Part shown: piece by piece, positions 1 through 9,500 of the stretch
How the letters are laid out: each line of letters opens with the position of its first letter
How positions within the stretch are numbered: position 1 is the first letter of the stretch
Source: Candidatus Brocadia sapporoensis
GTDB taxonomy: Bacteria; Planctomycetota; Brocadiia; Brocadiales; Brocadiaceae
Direction of reading: 5' to 3'
NCBI RefSeq assembly: GCF_001753675.2
Contig: NZ_MJUW02000024.1
Span: 1-52,242 of the forward strand
Length of the DNA stretch: 52,242 bases
Position numbers and translations under genes: made by a program
The notes under the pieces: generated by a model
What the model was told of the DNA's origin: nothing
Database searches by the model: none
The model's input: the letters and a program-made list of their open reading frames with translations, nothing else

Positions 1-250
1 CCCTTGTATTTGCTGGCTTAGCAGCTCATACACCCCTCGAATTGCGAAGGTCGGGTTAAGTGTGAATTGTGAAAGTCAGGCTAAGAGGTATTGTGCACTG
101 GGAGTGGTGGCGGCGAATTTACACAAACAGGGGAACGTGCTTCAGGAGAGACGCAAAAGAAGCACGAGAAGCTGCTTAAAAACTACAAGAAACAGCATGA
201 CAAGGGAGATACTATCTCCAGACAAGTCTAAAATGAAGGGAAATAAGTAA
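1..250 (+). pseudogene. possible C-terminal remnant of a DDE transposase, with flanking short repeats
   Basis: A 62-codon open frame (62-250) reads ALGVVAANLHKQGNVLQ followed by a basic tail. This resembles the C-terminal helix of several DDE transposase families (…LGVLA.NLHRLG.LL…). No catalytic residues are present and nothing upstream in the window continues it, so at best it is a stub. It is preceded by two imperfect copies of a gaattg(c/t)gaa(g/a)gtc(g/a)gg(g/t/c)taag motif at 38-60 and 64-85. The family match is from memory of typical sequences and is weak. Confidence 0.33.
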
Positions 251-365
251 GAAATACTTTTTTCTGTCAGAAGTCTAACATCAAATTTTATGAAACGATT
301 TTAGTAAGTGTAAAATCGCACTGCCGCTTTTCAAAAAAAGGATGTTTTTCGCTCAGACACTAATT

Positions 366-515
366 ATGTCCTTTTAGGGCTAATCAAGCCACCAGCTACG
401 CTGATAATTCTGGCTCCATTTTTTAGCATTTAGTTATAGGTAATTCAGGATTGCCCCGAGCAATAGAATCCCAAACATCTTCAACAAGTATCGACTTGCC
501 GGATAAACCTGACAT
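366..515 (-). pseudogene. decayed addiction-module antitoxin (Unstab_antitox-like)
   Basis: An ATG at 515 (minus strand) opens a 30-codon frame containing ILVEDVWDSIA and then PELPIT, ending at TAA 423-425. This matches the conserved start of the short 'addiction module' antitoxins (…LVEDIWDSIA…PE.…LT..QK.ELD.R). The frame stops where the family continues for another 30-40 residues. In a shifted frame just beyond (towards 366) a short stretch resembling the QK.ELDRR part can still be read. No adjacent ParE/RelE toxin is visible. It is probably a relic; the family call rests on one motif. Confidence 0.42.
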
Positions 516-585
516 GTTTTTTTGCAATTTCGTTTGGCCTTATAAAACTACCCATGATTCAGTTTGTGCTTCTTGAAACGATCCA

Positions 586-1773
586 CTAGATGCCCAAAAA
601 TTTTTCAAACCGGTCGATCCCCTTTTCAATATTTGCCATAGAAGTTGCATAGGAAATTCTGATGCATTCATCCGACCCAAAAGGGGCACCGGGGACAAAG
701 GCGACGTGTGCCTTTTCGAGTAACAGGTTTACGAAATCAAAAGAGTTTGTGACTGAATGTCCGCCAACTTTCTTTTTGTACAAATCGGATACATTGGGGA
801 AGGCGTAAAAAGCCCCTTGTGGGAGCAAACAAGAAACCGCATCTATCTTGTTGAGCCGCTCAACGATATATTTTCTTCGTCTGTCAAATTCACGTACCAT
901 CATTCCGACAAAATCCTGATTGCCTTTCAGCGCCTCCACACCTGCCAGTTGGGTAATGGAGTTGGCTCCGGAAGTTGTATGGTCCTGTATGTTGGTTGCC
1001 GCCTTGATGATTTCTTCAGGACCAGCAGCATAGCCTAACCGCCAGCCCGTCATAGAATAGACCTTCGAAAAACCATTCACGGTAATGACTTTTTTGTAGC
1101 ACTCTTCATGAAAAGCCGCCGGGCTGAAATGTTGGGCGCCGTCGTATAATATCTTTTCGTAAATTTCATCGGAGATTACGTAAAGTCCTCTTTCTACGGC
1201 AAAGCCTATAATTTCCCGAAGGTCCTTTTCGGTGTAAACCATACCGGTCGGATTGGCAGGACTATTCATAAAGAGCAATTTTGACCTGGGCGTGATCGCC
1301 TTGGCGAGGGATTCCTTAGTTATCTTGAAATGTTCCTTGTCGGTGGTTCTCAGAAATACGGGTGTTGCGCCCGCCATGACCACCATTTCCGGATAACTTA
1401 CCCAGTAAGGAGTGGGTATAATTGCTTCGTCTCCGGTGTCACATAAAACGAGCACAATATTCAGAATAGCCTGTTTTGCTCCGGCAGAAATGATAATCTG
1501 CGAGGGGTTATATTTTACGTGATTTTCATTGAGGAGTTTTTCGCAGATGGCCTCCTTTAATACAGGAGCTCCTGCGGTGGGGGTGTATTTCGTGTAACCG
1601 TCCTTGATGGCCTTGATGGCTGCATTTTTCACGTTTTCTGGTGTGTCAAAGTCAGGTTCTCCTGCGCCAAAGCCAATTACATCAACCCCTTTTGCCGCTA
1701 GTTGTTTGGCCTTGGCGGTGATGGCAAGCGTTGCCGATGTCTTTACCTCCCTTGCGATCCTTGATAACGTCAT
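586..1773 (-). CDS. aspC: aspartate aminotransferase (PLP fold type I)
   Basis: Predicted to transfer the amino group between aspartate/glutamate and the corresponding 2-oxo acids in the cytoplasm. The 395-residue chain is full length for the class I family. Visible motifs are GAGEPDFDTP near the N-terminus, NSPANPTGMVYT, the SDEIYEKILYDG region, the PLP lysine in NGFSKVYSMTGWRLGY, and the C-terminal RISYATS arginine segment. The open frame extends upstream to 1833, but I chose ATG 1773 because it is preceded by AAAGGAG at about 10 bp and the protein then begins MTLSRIAREV, as in relatives. It is the last gene of a minus-strand run of housekeeping genes, 151 bp from glcD. Substrate specificity within class I (Asp versus broader) cannot be settled by eye. 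Confidence 0.92.
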   Translation of the reverse strand: MTLSRIAREVKTSATLAITAKAKQLAAKGVDVIGFGAGEPDFDTPENVKNAAIKAIKDGYTKYTPTAGAPVLKEAICEKLLNENHVKYNPSQIIISAGAKQAILNIVLVLCDTGDEAIIPTPYWVSYPEMVVMAGATPVFLRTTDKEHFKITKESLAKAITPRSKLLFMNSPANPTGMVYTEKDLREIIGFAVERGLYVISDEIYEKILYDGAQHFSPAAFHEECYKKVITVNGFSKVYSMTGWRLGYAAGPEEIIKAATNIQDHTTSGANSITQLAGVEALKGNQDFVGMMVREFDRRRKYIVERLNKIDAVSCLLPQGAFYAFPNVSDLYKKKVGGHSVTNSFDFVNLLLEKAHVAFVPGAPFGSDECIRISYATSMANIEKGIDRFEKFLGI

Positions 1774-1924
1774 ATACAAACATCTCCTTTTTTCGTATGG
1801 GTACTTTTCTTTAGTTAAAAAACACGGGAGCACCGGGGCACATAGATGAAAAAGTAAAATTTTAAGATAATTATACCGTTCGGAATTCTCTGTGTTTCCG
1901 TGTTTCTGTGGTTCACGGTGCCTC

Positions 1925-3331
1925 TTATTCTAAAAATATTTTGCCGGGATTTAATATGCCTTTGGGATCCAAGAGATGTTTTATGTTCTTCATAATTTCT
2001 AATTCTCTCGGTGGAATTTCAAGGGGCAGAAAGGCCGATTTTACATTTCCAATGCCATGCTCGCCGGAAATTGTTCCGCCCACTTCCACGGTGTTGCTGA
2101 GGATTTCCTCAATCATCCGCTCTGCCAATGCCTTTTGCTGATCTCCCTTGTCGTACATAACATTTACGTGGATATTGCCGTCGCCGATATGCCCAAAGCT
2201 GGCAACTTTTAAGGAAGGATACCGTTTGTGGATACCGTCTATCCTCTCTAATATCTCTAATATCCTGCTGCGTGGAACGCAGATGTCTTCGTTGATTTTA
2301 TAAGGGGCTATATTGTAAAGCGCCGGGGAAATGGCGCGTCTTACCTCCCAAAGCGCATCGCGCTCTTGAGCATTTTCTGCGGAGGTGACACGGATTGCAT
2401 TGTTTTTTCTAACAATTTCTTTTACAAGAGACGCTTCAGCTTTAACGCTCGTCTCTCTTCCGTCTATATCAATAAGCAAAAGGGCATCTACTTCATCGGG
2501 TATTTGAATTTCCTGCTTGTATCCCTGAATGCAAGTGATGCTCGATTTGTCAATGAATTCTAATGCCCTGGGCAAGAGATTGTTGAGAATTATCTGGTTT
2601 GCCGATTGTATAGCATCCTGAGTTGTTGCAAAAAAGACCAAGAGGGTTTCGATCTTTTCCGGCAGTGGCAGCAGTTTTACCGTAATCTGAGTAAACACGC
2701 CCAGCGTCCCCTCAGAGCCAACAAACAGGCGGGTAAGATCATAGCCGGTGACGCTCTTCAGTGTCTTGCGGCCTGTGTGGATGACGCTTCCGTCGGCAAG
2801 GACAACCTGCAGTGATAGAACGTAATCCCGCGTAACGCCATATTTTAAACCGGTGATTCCACCGGAACATTCAGCTACATTGCCGCCTATCGTTGAGAAT
2901 GGAGCGCTAGCAGGATCTGGTGGATAAAACAGTTTGTATTTTGCAACCTCGCTTTGGAGCGTTTGGGTAACTACACCTGGTTCTACCGTGGCTGTCAGGT
3001 CTTCAGGGCGGATCTCTACAATGTGATTCATTGGGGTGAAATCCAATACTATGCCACCCTTTACCGGCACAGCACCTCCGGTAAGCCCTGAACCTGCACC
3101 ACGGGGATACACGGGTATTTCGTTCTCATGTGCAAGCTGTAATATGGCAGAAACATGATGGGTAGATCGTGGCCGCACAACAACATCCGGTACGTATTTT
3201 TGTTTCGAGCCATCATATGAATAACATATCCGGTCCTCGAGGACGGAAAATACGTTTTCTTTTCCAACGAGCTGGTTTAGTTTTTCTGTAACTAGGGCCG
3301 CTTTTGTCTTTTTGCTGGTAGTTGTATTCAT
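1925..3331 (-). CDS. glcD: FAD-linked oxidase, glycolate/D-lactate dehydrogenase GlcD type
   Basis: A flavoenzyme predicted to oxidise a 2-hydroxy acid (glycolate or D-lactate). The 468 residues match the GlcD family. The N-terminal PCMH-type FAD domain shows VVVRPRSTHHVSAIL, PRGAGSGLTGGAVP and FSTIGGNVAECSGG. The C-terminal FAD-oxidase domain carries FGHIGDGNIHVNV, GGTISGEHGIGNVK and the terminal DPKGILNPGK signature. It starts at ATG 3331, 39 bp after mnmA, and is followed by aspC. No GlcE or GlcF iron-sulphur subunit gene lies beside it, so the electron acceptor is unknown. An aminotransferase of the glyoxylate family lies 31 kb away (34.9 kb), but a functional link is only a guess. Confidence 0.88.
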   Translation of the reverse strand: MNTTTSKKTKAALVTEKLNQLVGKENVFSVLEDRICYSYDGSKQKYVPDVVVRPRSTHHVSAILQLAHENEIPVYPRGAGSGLTGGAVPVKGGIVLDFTPMNHIVEIRPEDLTATVEPGVVTQTLQSEVAKYKLFYPPDPASAPFSTIGGNVAECSGGITGLKYGVTRDYVLSLQVVLADGSVIHTGRKTLKSVTGYDLTRLFVGSEGTLGVFTQITVKLLPLPEKIETLLVFFATTQDAIQSANQIILNNLLPRALEFIDKSSITCIQGYKQEIQIPDEVDALLLIDIDGRETSVKAEASLVKEIVRKNNAIRVTSAENAQERDALWEVRRAISPALYNIAPYKINEDICVPRSRILEILERIDGIHKRYPSLKVASFGHIGDGNIHVNVMYDKGDQQKALAERMIEEILSNTVEVGGTISGEHGIGNVKSAFLPLEIPPRELEIMKNIKHLLDPKGILNPGKIFLE

Positions 3332-3370
3332 GTTTAGCGTTTTAAAGTCCTTTAGTCAGGAGCTTAGTCC

Positions 3371-4450
3371 TCACCAGTTACTTTTCCTTTCAATCCATCC
3401 TCCTCCTATAACCGTCTCGTCATCATAAAAAACGACTGCCTGTCCCGGGGTAACGGCTCTCTGTGGTTCTTTGAAGATGACACGTACCGTATCTGGCTTA
3501 TAAGGATATACGGTAGCATCTGCCGCAACATGATTGTAACGTATCTTTGCCTGGACGTTCATGGGGGAATCGAGCCTGTCGATCGATATCCAATTTATCA
3601 TTGACGCTATCAATTCATCTTCCATAAGTTCGGCCTCGGTACCAATCACGACCGTATTTTCCCACGGGTTTATATCGACAACATACCGCGGTGTACCCAG
3701 GGCAACGCCAAGCCCTTTACGTTGTCCAATGGTAAAGAAGGGTGACCCAGGATGTCTTCCCAGAATGTTTCCCTGTGTGTCCTTAAGAAGGCCCGGCGTT
3801 ATCCGGCTTCCGAATCTTTCAGATAAAAGGGAGCGGTAATTGTTGTTAATGACAAAACAGACGTCCTGGCTTTCAGGTTTATCCTTGGTCTTTAAATTTA
3901 AGTTCCTGGCGACTTTCCGAACTGCTTCTTTGGTTGTCGTACCCAAAGGAAAGATAGTTCTTAAGAGCTGGTCCTGATTTAATGAGAACAATACGTAGGA
4001 TTGATCCTTGCGGGAATCCGTACCCTTTTTCAGAAGATACCGGTTATTTGGCTTTTCAACCTTTGCATAGTGCCCGGTTGCAATAAAATCAGCATTCAGC
4101 ATTTTCGCAAAATCCAGCAATCTGCCAAATTTGAGATCCTGATTGCAGAGGATGCACGGATTTGGGGTTCTGCCATCGAGGTATTCCGTGCAAAAGGTAT
4201 TAATAATGCGGTCAAAGGCGTCTTTAAAGTTTAGTACATGGAATTGAATACCGAGCAGATCTGCCACGGCACGGGCATCATGTGCATCTTCCAGGCTGCA
4301 GCAGACCTTTGTCTTGGTTATCGTATCGAGCTTATCAATACCCAAACGCATAAACAGGCCAACGACTTCATATCCCTGTTCAACCAGAAAATGTGCGGCA
4401 ACACTGCTATCAACACCGCCACTCATGGCAATAACAACTTTCGTCTTCAT
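3371..4450 (-). CDS. mnmA: tRNA-specific 2-thiouridylase MnmA
   Basis: It activates U34 of tRNA Lys/Glu/Gln with ATP and inserts sulphur to give 2-thiouridine. The 359-residue protein has the PP-loop SGGVDSS at residues 10-16, the first catalytic cysteine in NPCILCNQDLKFG, the ATGHYAK motif, and the second cysteine in SQDVCFV. It ends with the MnmA beta-barrel (GQAVVFYDDETVIGGGWI). It lies 57 bp downstream of the M50 protease gene on the same strand. All expected catalytic positions are present, so it should be functional. Confidence 0.96.
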   Translation of the reverse strand: MKTKVVIAMSGGVDSSVAAHFLVEQGYEVVGLFMRLGIDKLDTITKTKVCCSLEDAHDARAVADLLGIQFHVLNFKDAFDRIINTFCTEYLDGRTPNPCILCNQDLKFGRLLDFAKMLNADFIATGHYAKVEKPNNRYLLKKGTDSRKDQSYVLFSLNQDQLLRTIFPLGTTTKEAVRKVARNLNLKTKDKPESQDVCFVINNNYRSLLSERFGSRITPGLLKDTQGNILGRHPGSPFFTIGQRKGLGVALGTPRYVVDINPWENTVVIGTEAELMEDELIASMINWISIDRLDSPMNVQAKIRYNHVAADATVYPYKPDTVRVIFKEPQRAVTPGQAVVFYDDETVIGGGWIERKSNW

Positions 4451-4507
4451 ACTATAAAAAACCTTTTTCGCTACGTTGTGATTTCGGTGTCACGGTTTCT
4501 GTTGTAA

Positions 4508-5317
4508 TCAAAGTTTAAGTGGTACGGGGGTGAAAGAGGTTAAAAATATAATGAACAGAATTATCCCTAGGATCTTGCGTTTGCGGTCGAGGTGGGTAAT
4601 CTCGTCGATGGGTGCTGGATGTCTGAAGCCAAAGATAAGGAGCAAAATGGCAAAGACCATCCAACCGGGGTATAAAAGGATCGCTATTATGCAAAAGATA
4701 AAAATGCCAATGCGGTAAACAATTGCACTCTTTTTACCCAACAATGCATACACGATGTGTCCGCCGTCTAGCTGTCCAATCGGCAGGAGATTTAGTGCGG
4801 TGACAAATAATCCTGCCCAGCCCGCAAAGGCGACAGGATGGAGATAGATATCCATTCCATCGGGTAACTGGCCAAATATCAGCTTGGATATACATGAAAA
4901 CAGGATTGGTTCTCCAAGTCCCAGATAATCAGAGGTATCACTGGGTACGGGGCGTACGTCCGAGAGATTTAAGCCGATAATAATAGCAGGAATAGAAAAG
5001 AAGAGTCCCATAAGCGGACCGGCAGCACCGATATCAAACAAAGCCTTCTTGTCTGGTATAAGCCCCTTCATTTTGATCACAGCGCCAAAGGTGCCGAAAG
5101 GTGGAAGAGGAAGGGGGAGAAAATAGGGCATCGTAGCGGCAACACGATACTTTCTGCACATGAAAAAGTGTCCCAGTTCGTGGGAAAGCAGAATCGTCAT
5201 GATGGTAACTGAATACCAAAGACCATTAACATAATACGTGGTCAAAAACGTTGCAATAAAGAGCAATACATGGATGCGCGCTTTGCTAAAGAAATTTTCT
5301 GAAGTAACTTGTTCCAT
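4508..5317 (-). CDS. site-2 protease family (M50) membrane metalloprotease
   Basis: An intramembrane zinc protease of 269 residues. HELGH at residues 46-50 supplies two zinc ligands and the catalytic glutamate; NLLPIGQLDGGH at 176-187 supplies the third ligand in the conserved LDGG motif. Roughly six hydrophobic segments are visible. There is no PDZ domain (as in RseP) and no CBS domain, so it belongs to the compact M50 subgroup whose substrates are mostly unknown. It is the first gene of the M50-mnmA-glcD-aspC run. Immediately upstream lies the insertion-sequence graveyard of 5.4-6.5 kb. Confidence 0.86.
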   Translation of the reverse strand: MEQVTSENFFSKARIHVLLFIATFLTTYYVNGLWYSVTIMTILLSHELGHFFMCRKYRVAATMPYFLPLPLPPFGTFGAVIKMKGLIPDKKALFDIGAAGPLMGLFFSIPAIIIGLNLSDVRPVPSDTSDYLGLGEPILFSCISKLIFGQLPDGMDIYLHPVAFAGWAGLFVTALNLLPIGQLDGGHIVYALLGKKSAIVYRIGIFIFCIIAILLYPGWMVFAILLLIFGFRHPAPIDEITHLDRKRKILGIILFIIFLTSFTPVPLKL

Positions 5318-5450
5318 AACGTAATGATGTTATCAAAAAAAACCCCCAAATTCAATTGGATTTGCGTGTCCGGCGGAACAATTGCCGGATATGTCTTATG
5401 CTGATACATCCTTTCCTTATGTAGTAGTCAGTGTCCGTACAAATATTTTC

Positions 5451-5795
5451 TGTGTCATCGTGGAAACGAGTGGGTAAAATTTAGGGGGAAAAGGTTGTAA
5501 TGAGGCATAAAGGAAGGTGAAAGTGAATTGAAGAGGATGAAAAAAAGATGGCAAGATACGACGACAGGAAAAAAGAAGCGGCTCCCGGACGAACATCATT
5601 TTCCCCAGGTTTCGTTCGAAGACAGAGACACAGGGGATATTTGGCGATGCAAAGACACGTGTTATCCGACTTGTTCGGACTCAAAAAAACGGTGTTCGGT
5701 TGTTGTGGTGAGATGCACTCTAGCTATTAAAACAAGAAGGTCCAGTGGGTACGAGACTTATCCTGTGCAGAGATGCGGGAAGGTCGGGTTAACCC
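5451..5795 (+). mobile_element. truncated ISL3-type insertion sequence (terminal repeat plus transposase N-terminus)
   Basis: Positions 5451-5483 match the terminal inverted repeat of the full copy at 24531-25803 (…cgtggaaacgagtgggtaaaattt). From 5528 the sequence follows the 5' part of that element's transposase gene, starting MKRMKKRWQDTTTGKKKRL, with an extra C near 5601 and other lesions that break the frame. A shifted frame reads …GIFGDAKTRVIRLVRTQK and then KKVQWVRDLSCAEMREG, which fits an ISL3 zinc-finger region. Homology stops at about 5790-5795 (gggaaggt), where the sequence runs into cgggttaa. The DDE domain and the other end are missing, so it is dead. It is about 40 bp longer than the 24.5-kb copy between the terminal repeat and the gene start. 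Confidence 0.8.
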
Positions 5796-5864
5796 AGAGT
5801 CCCGCTGTCGGTTGAAAACGCTGTTAGCTGTTTATTGCGCCAATCTGAGAAGGGCAATGGCTAC

Positions 5865-6154
5865 CTATGAATCAACTTGCTTACCAGCTCTTTTAACGGC
5901 GAGGATTGCTTTGCGATGTTGTTTGAGGAAAGACGAACCGTAAGCCGGCCTGAAAATGGCTTTTCTGGCTACTCGTTACGTTGAGCACAGAATTCCAAAT
6001 AATCGTCAACGGAATCTTGGAATGCTTTTTTAGCTCTTCAACGGACTTGCCTTGAAAAGTAATTACGCCACAGATGCTGACAACTTCACCGTGGAAGAAA
6101 TTGGCCTCTGAGCCAAACTCGACCCGAGACACATAACCCCTTATACTGCATCAT
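5865..6154 (-). pseudogene. hicB: decayed hicB antitoxin gene
   Basis: Starting at ATGATG (6154), frame 1 gives MMQYKG; after a shift it reads SRVEFGSEANFFHGEVV and ITFQGKSVEELKK. A second shift gives AFQDSVDDYLEFCAQRNE, a TAG stop, then PEKPFSGRLTVRL. A third frame near the end gives AILAVKRAG. Joined together these make a nearly complete HicB antitoxin of the type with a C-terminal ribbon-helix-helix. At least three frameshifts and one in-frame stop show it is inactive. Its ATG overlaps the TGA of the hicA remnant, preserving the usual hicA-hicB coupling. Confidence 0.82.
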
Positions 6155-6416
6155 GGTTCAACTCCTGTTCCTATTAAAAACCGACGCATCGGGACGACTG
6201 TGCCTTTGTCAGTTTCTTTTCTGGGAAGCAGGCGATGGAATACCGCTCGTACATTATTAAGTACATTCGCACTCGCGAACCTCATCTATCACTAATCTCA
6301 GCACCGCATGAAATTCGCAAGCTTTCAATGCCCTTCCAGAGAATATTGGAATGAACTGGAGTCTCAAAGATTGTATGTAACGTTTTAGGAAGCTTAGGCT
6401 TCGTTTCTTGGCGACT
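6151..6416 (-). pseudogene. hicA: decayed hicA toxin gene
   Basis: The minus strand reads KTLHTIFETPVHSNI, W.GIESL, CGAEISDR, a TGA stop, GSRVRMYL, a one-base loss, and then NVRAVFH, PRKETDKGTVVPMRRF, GTGVEP and TGA at 6151-6153. This matches the HicA family whose members read (K)TL.AIF..PV.SNI.W..IESL….GAEISEGRGSRVR…LN.VRAVFHRPHP.KETDKG. The in-frame stop and frameshift, and the lack of a clear start codon near 6416, make it a pseudogene. It precedes hicB with a 4-base ATGA overlap, so the whole toxin-antitoxin module decayed in place. Confidence 0.82.
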
Positions 6417-6472
6417 GGAGTGATAATGTGGGAGCAAGGCGGATCAGCAATATACCGTGTTGTGCAATTTCA

Positions 6473-6499
6473 GCACGGACAAACTACGTTTGTCCGTGC
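6473..6499. repeat. perfect 12-bp-arm hairpin related to the interspersed repeat
   Basis: gcacggacaaac - tac - gtttgtccgtgc is a perfect hairpin 42 bp beyond the nifJ stop codon. It has no following T-run on the nifJ transcript, so it is a poor intrinsic terminator by itself, though it may protect the 3' end. The same hairpin core, with changes, opens the ~240-bp repeats at 10264 and 51868. Confidence 0.75.
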
Positions 6500-6540
6500 C
6501 ATTGCAATTATTTTATTTATGCCCATGATTCTTCCTGGCA

Positions 6541-9500
6541 TTACTGACTCTGCGCTGGAGACCATGCTGCCTGATGCTTGAGCAGTTTCCATCTCCTCTG
6601 GATTTCTGTCTCCGCCTGCTTCATAAGCGCTGCGGCAACCTCAGGATTGCTTGCCTTTAGTGCCCGGTAGCGATTTTCATGATAAGCATATTCTTCAAAG
6701 GGAACGGACGGGTCTTTGCTGTCCAGAACCAACGGGCTTTTCCCCTGGGCCTCGAGCTGAGGATTATACCGGTAGAGAGGCCAGTAGCCGCTCGCTACGG
6801 CATTCTTCTGTTGCTCGATACCCCTGCTCATGTCGATACCATGCGCAATACATACCGAATAAGCAACAATGAGCGCAGGGCCGTTATAGGCCTCTGCCTC
6901 CGTAATCGCCCTGACGGTCTGCGCAAGATTTGCACCGAAAGCTATCTGGGCAACATATACTTTACCATAGGTGGCTATCATCAAGCCGATATTTTTTTTA
7001 GGAGTTCTCTTTCCGCCCGCTGCAAACTGGGCAATTGCCCCCAGTGGTGTAGCCTTGGACATCTGCCCGCCGGTATTCGAATAAACCTCGGTATCCATAA
7101 TAAGGAGCTTTATGTTTTCACCTGATGCCAGTACATGATCAACCCCGCCATATCCAATATCATAACCCCACCCATCACCACCAATCGACCATACCGATTT
7201 CTTCACCAGGTAATCAGCAAGGGAGAGGAGGTTTTTTGCATCAGGTGCGGCATCCTTTGATAACCTTTTTTTCAGCTCTTCTACACACACCCTCTGTTTG
7301 TCAATCCCTTCCTGGGTAGACTGGTCGGCATTTTTCAATGACTCAAAAAGTTCTTTTGCATCCGCATACCCAGGGGTCTTGGCCAGCTTATCCAGTAATT
7401 CCACTGCCTGTGAGTGAAATTTGTCCACGGTCTGTCTCATGCCGAGACCAAATTCAGCCGTATCCTCAAAAAGAGAATTTGACCACGCAGGTCCGCGCCC
7501 GTCGGCCCTTTTGGTATAAGGTGTTGTTGGTAAATTGCCGCCATAAATAGAGGAGCAGCCGGTGGCGTTGGCAATAATCAAGCGGTCGCCAAACAACTGG
7601 GTAAGCAACTTTATGTAGGGAGTCTCACCGCAACCCGGACAGGCACTGTGATACTCAAAGAGCGGCTTTACAAACTGGCTCCCCTTTACGGAATTGGCAT
7701 TAAACTTCGAAGTGTCCGTTTCGGGAAGATTGAGAAAGAATGCATAATTCTCTGCCTCTATCTGGCGAAGCGGCTCCTGAAGCTTCATATTAATAGCCTT
7801 GACACCAGGAATCTTGTTCCCCTGCGCATCCTTCTTTTGGCCTGGGCAGTTAAACACACAGGAACCGCATCCGGTACAATCTTCCGGCGCTACCTGAACG
7901 GTAAACTTGAGCCCTTTCAGTTCTTTTCCTGTTGCGTCAACTGATTTGAAATTTTGAGGTGCACCCAGTAATGATGCGGAATCATACGCTTTTATCCGGA
8001 TTGTTGCATGAGGACAGACAAATGAGCATTGACCGCATTGAATACAGGCATCAGGCTCCCATTCGGGGATATGCACCCCGATATTTCTCTTTTCATACTG
8101 TGTCGTCCCGGTTGGCCAGGTGCCATCTGCAGGTATAGCAGAAACGGGCAGGCTATCTCCTTTGTTGGCAACCATCTTTGCCGTTACCTTCTTAACAAAA
8201 TCAGGTGCATCTTCAGGCACCGGAGGTCGCATCCTGATCTTGCTGGTAATCTTATCGGGCACTTTTACCTCTACAATGTTCTGAAGCGCCTTGTCTACTG
8301 AGGCATAGTTCATCTTCACTACGTCCTCACCTTTTTTGATATACGTTTTTTTGAGTTCCGCCTTAATTGCCTCAATGGCCTCTTCCTTAGGAATAATGCC
8401 TGAAATAACAAAGAAGGCGGTCTGCATGATGGTATTAATCCTTGAACCCAACCCGATCTCTTCGGCGAGAGCGATAGCGTTAATAATATAGAACTTCATT
8501 TTCTTTGCGATAAGCTGTTCCTGCACCTCAATCGGCAGACTGTCCCACACTTCATCTTTATTGTGAGAGGTAGTAAGTAAAAATGTTGCGCCTTCCTCCG
8601 CACTGGATAACATGTCGAATTTTTCAAGAAATGAAGGATTGTGACAGGCTATGAAATCTGCCTTCGAAACAAGATAGGGATTGAGTATCTTGTCCTTTCC
8701 AAAGCGCAGATGGGATACCGTTGTTGAACCCGATTTTTTTGAGTCATACACAAAGTAACCCTGCGCATAATTATCCGTTTCAGAGCCGATAATCTTAATT
8801 GTGTTTTTATTTGCACCAACGGTGCCATCCGCACCCAGCCCGTAAAACAGCGCCCGGTATGCCCCCTTCCCTTCTATCGTAAAGGATTCGTCGTAAGCAA
8901 GGCTGGTGCCCGTGACATCATCATTGATACCAATGGTAAAGTGGTTCTTTGGTTTGTCCTGTGTAATATTGTCAAACACGGCCTTCACCATCGCAGGGGT
9001 AAAATCCTTTGAACCGAGCCCATAACGGCCTCCGACCACCACCGGATAATCCTTAAATTTTGCTATGCCTTTATCCATTGCTTCGCCGATGGCCGTTCTC
9101 ACATCAAGGTATAAGGGTTCACCAATAGCGCCGGGTTCCTTGGTGCGATCAAGGGCGGCAATTGCTTTTACACTAGCCGGTAAACTATCAGCAAAGGCAG
9201 CTACATCAAATGGCCGGTAAAGTCTCACCTGAACGAGCCCCAGTTTTTCTCCCTTCGCATTGAGATTCTGGATGGTATTGAGTACCGTCTCTCCGGCTGA
9301 GCCCATAATGATAATAACGCGTTCCGCATTGGGTGCACCAGAATACTCAAAGAGTTTGTACTGACGTCCGGTAATCTTTGCGAACTTGTTCATTGCCTTC
9401 TGCACAATAGCCGGAGTTGCTTGATAATATTTGTTAACCGTTTCCCGACCCTGGAAATATACATCCGGGTTCTGCGAGGTGCCGCGGATATTGGGGTTGT

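Noticed and set aside
1820-1922. Short cgtgtttc-tgtggttc-type sequences, also near 10540, considered as a repeat
   Set aside because: Matches are short and low in complexity; they are not clearly above chance from two sites.
6679-7125. 148-codon plus-strand open frame inside nifJ
   Set aside because: It lies wholly opposite conserved nifJ coding sequence, with no family-like motif or ribosome-binding site; it is a shadow frame.
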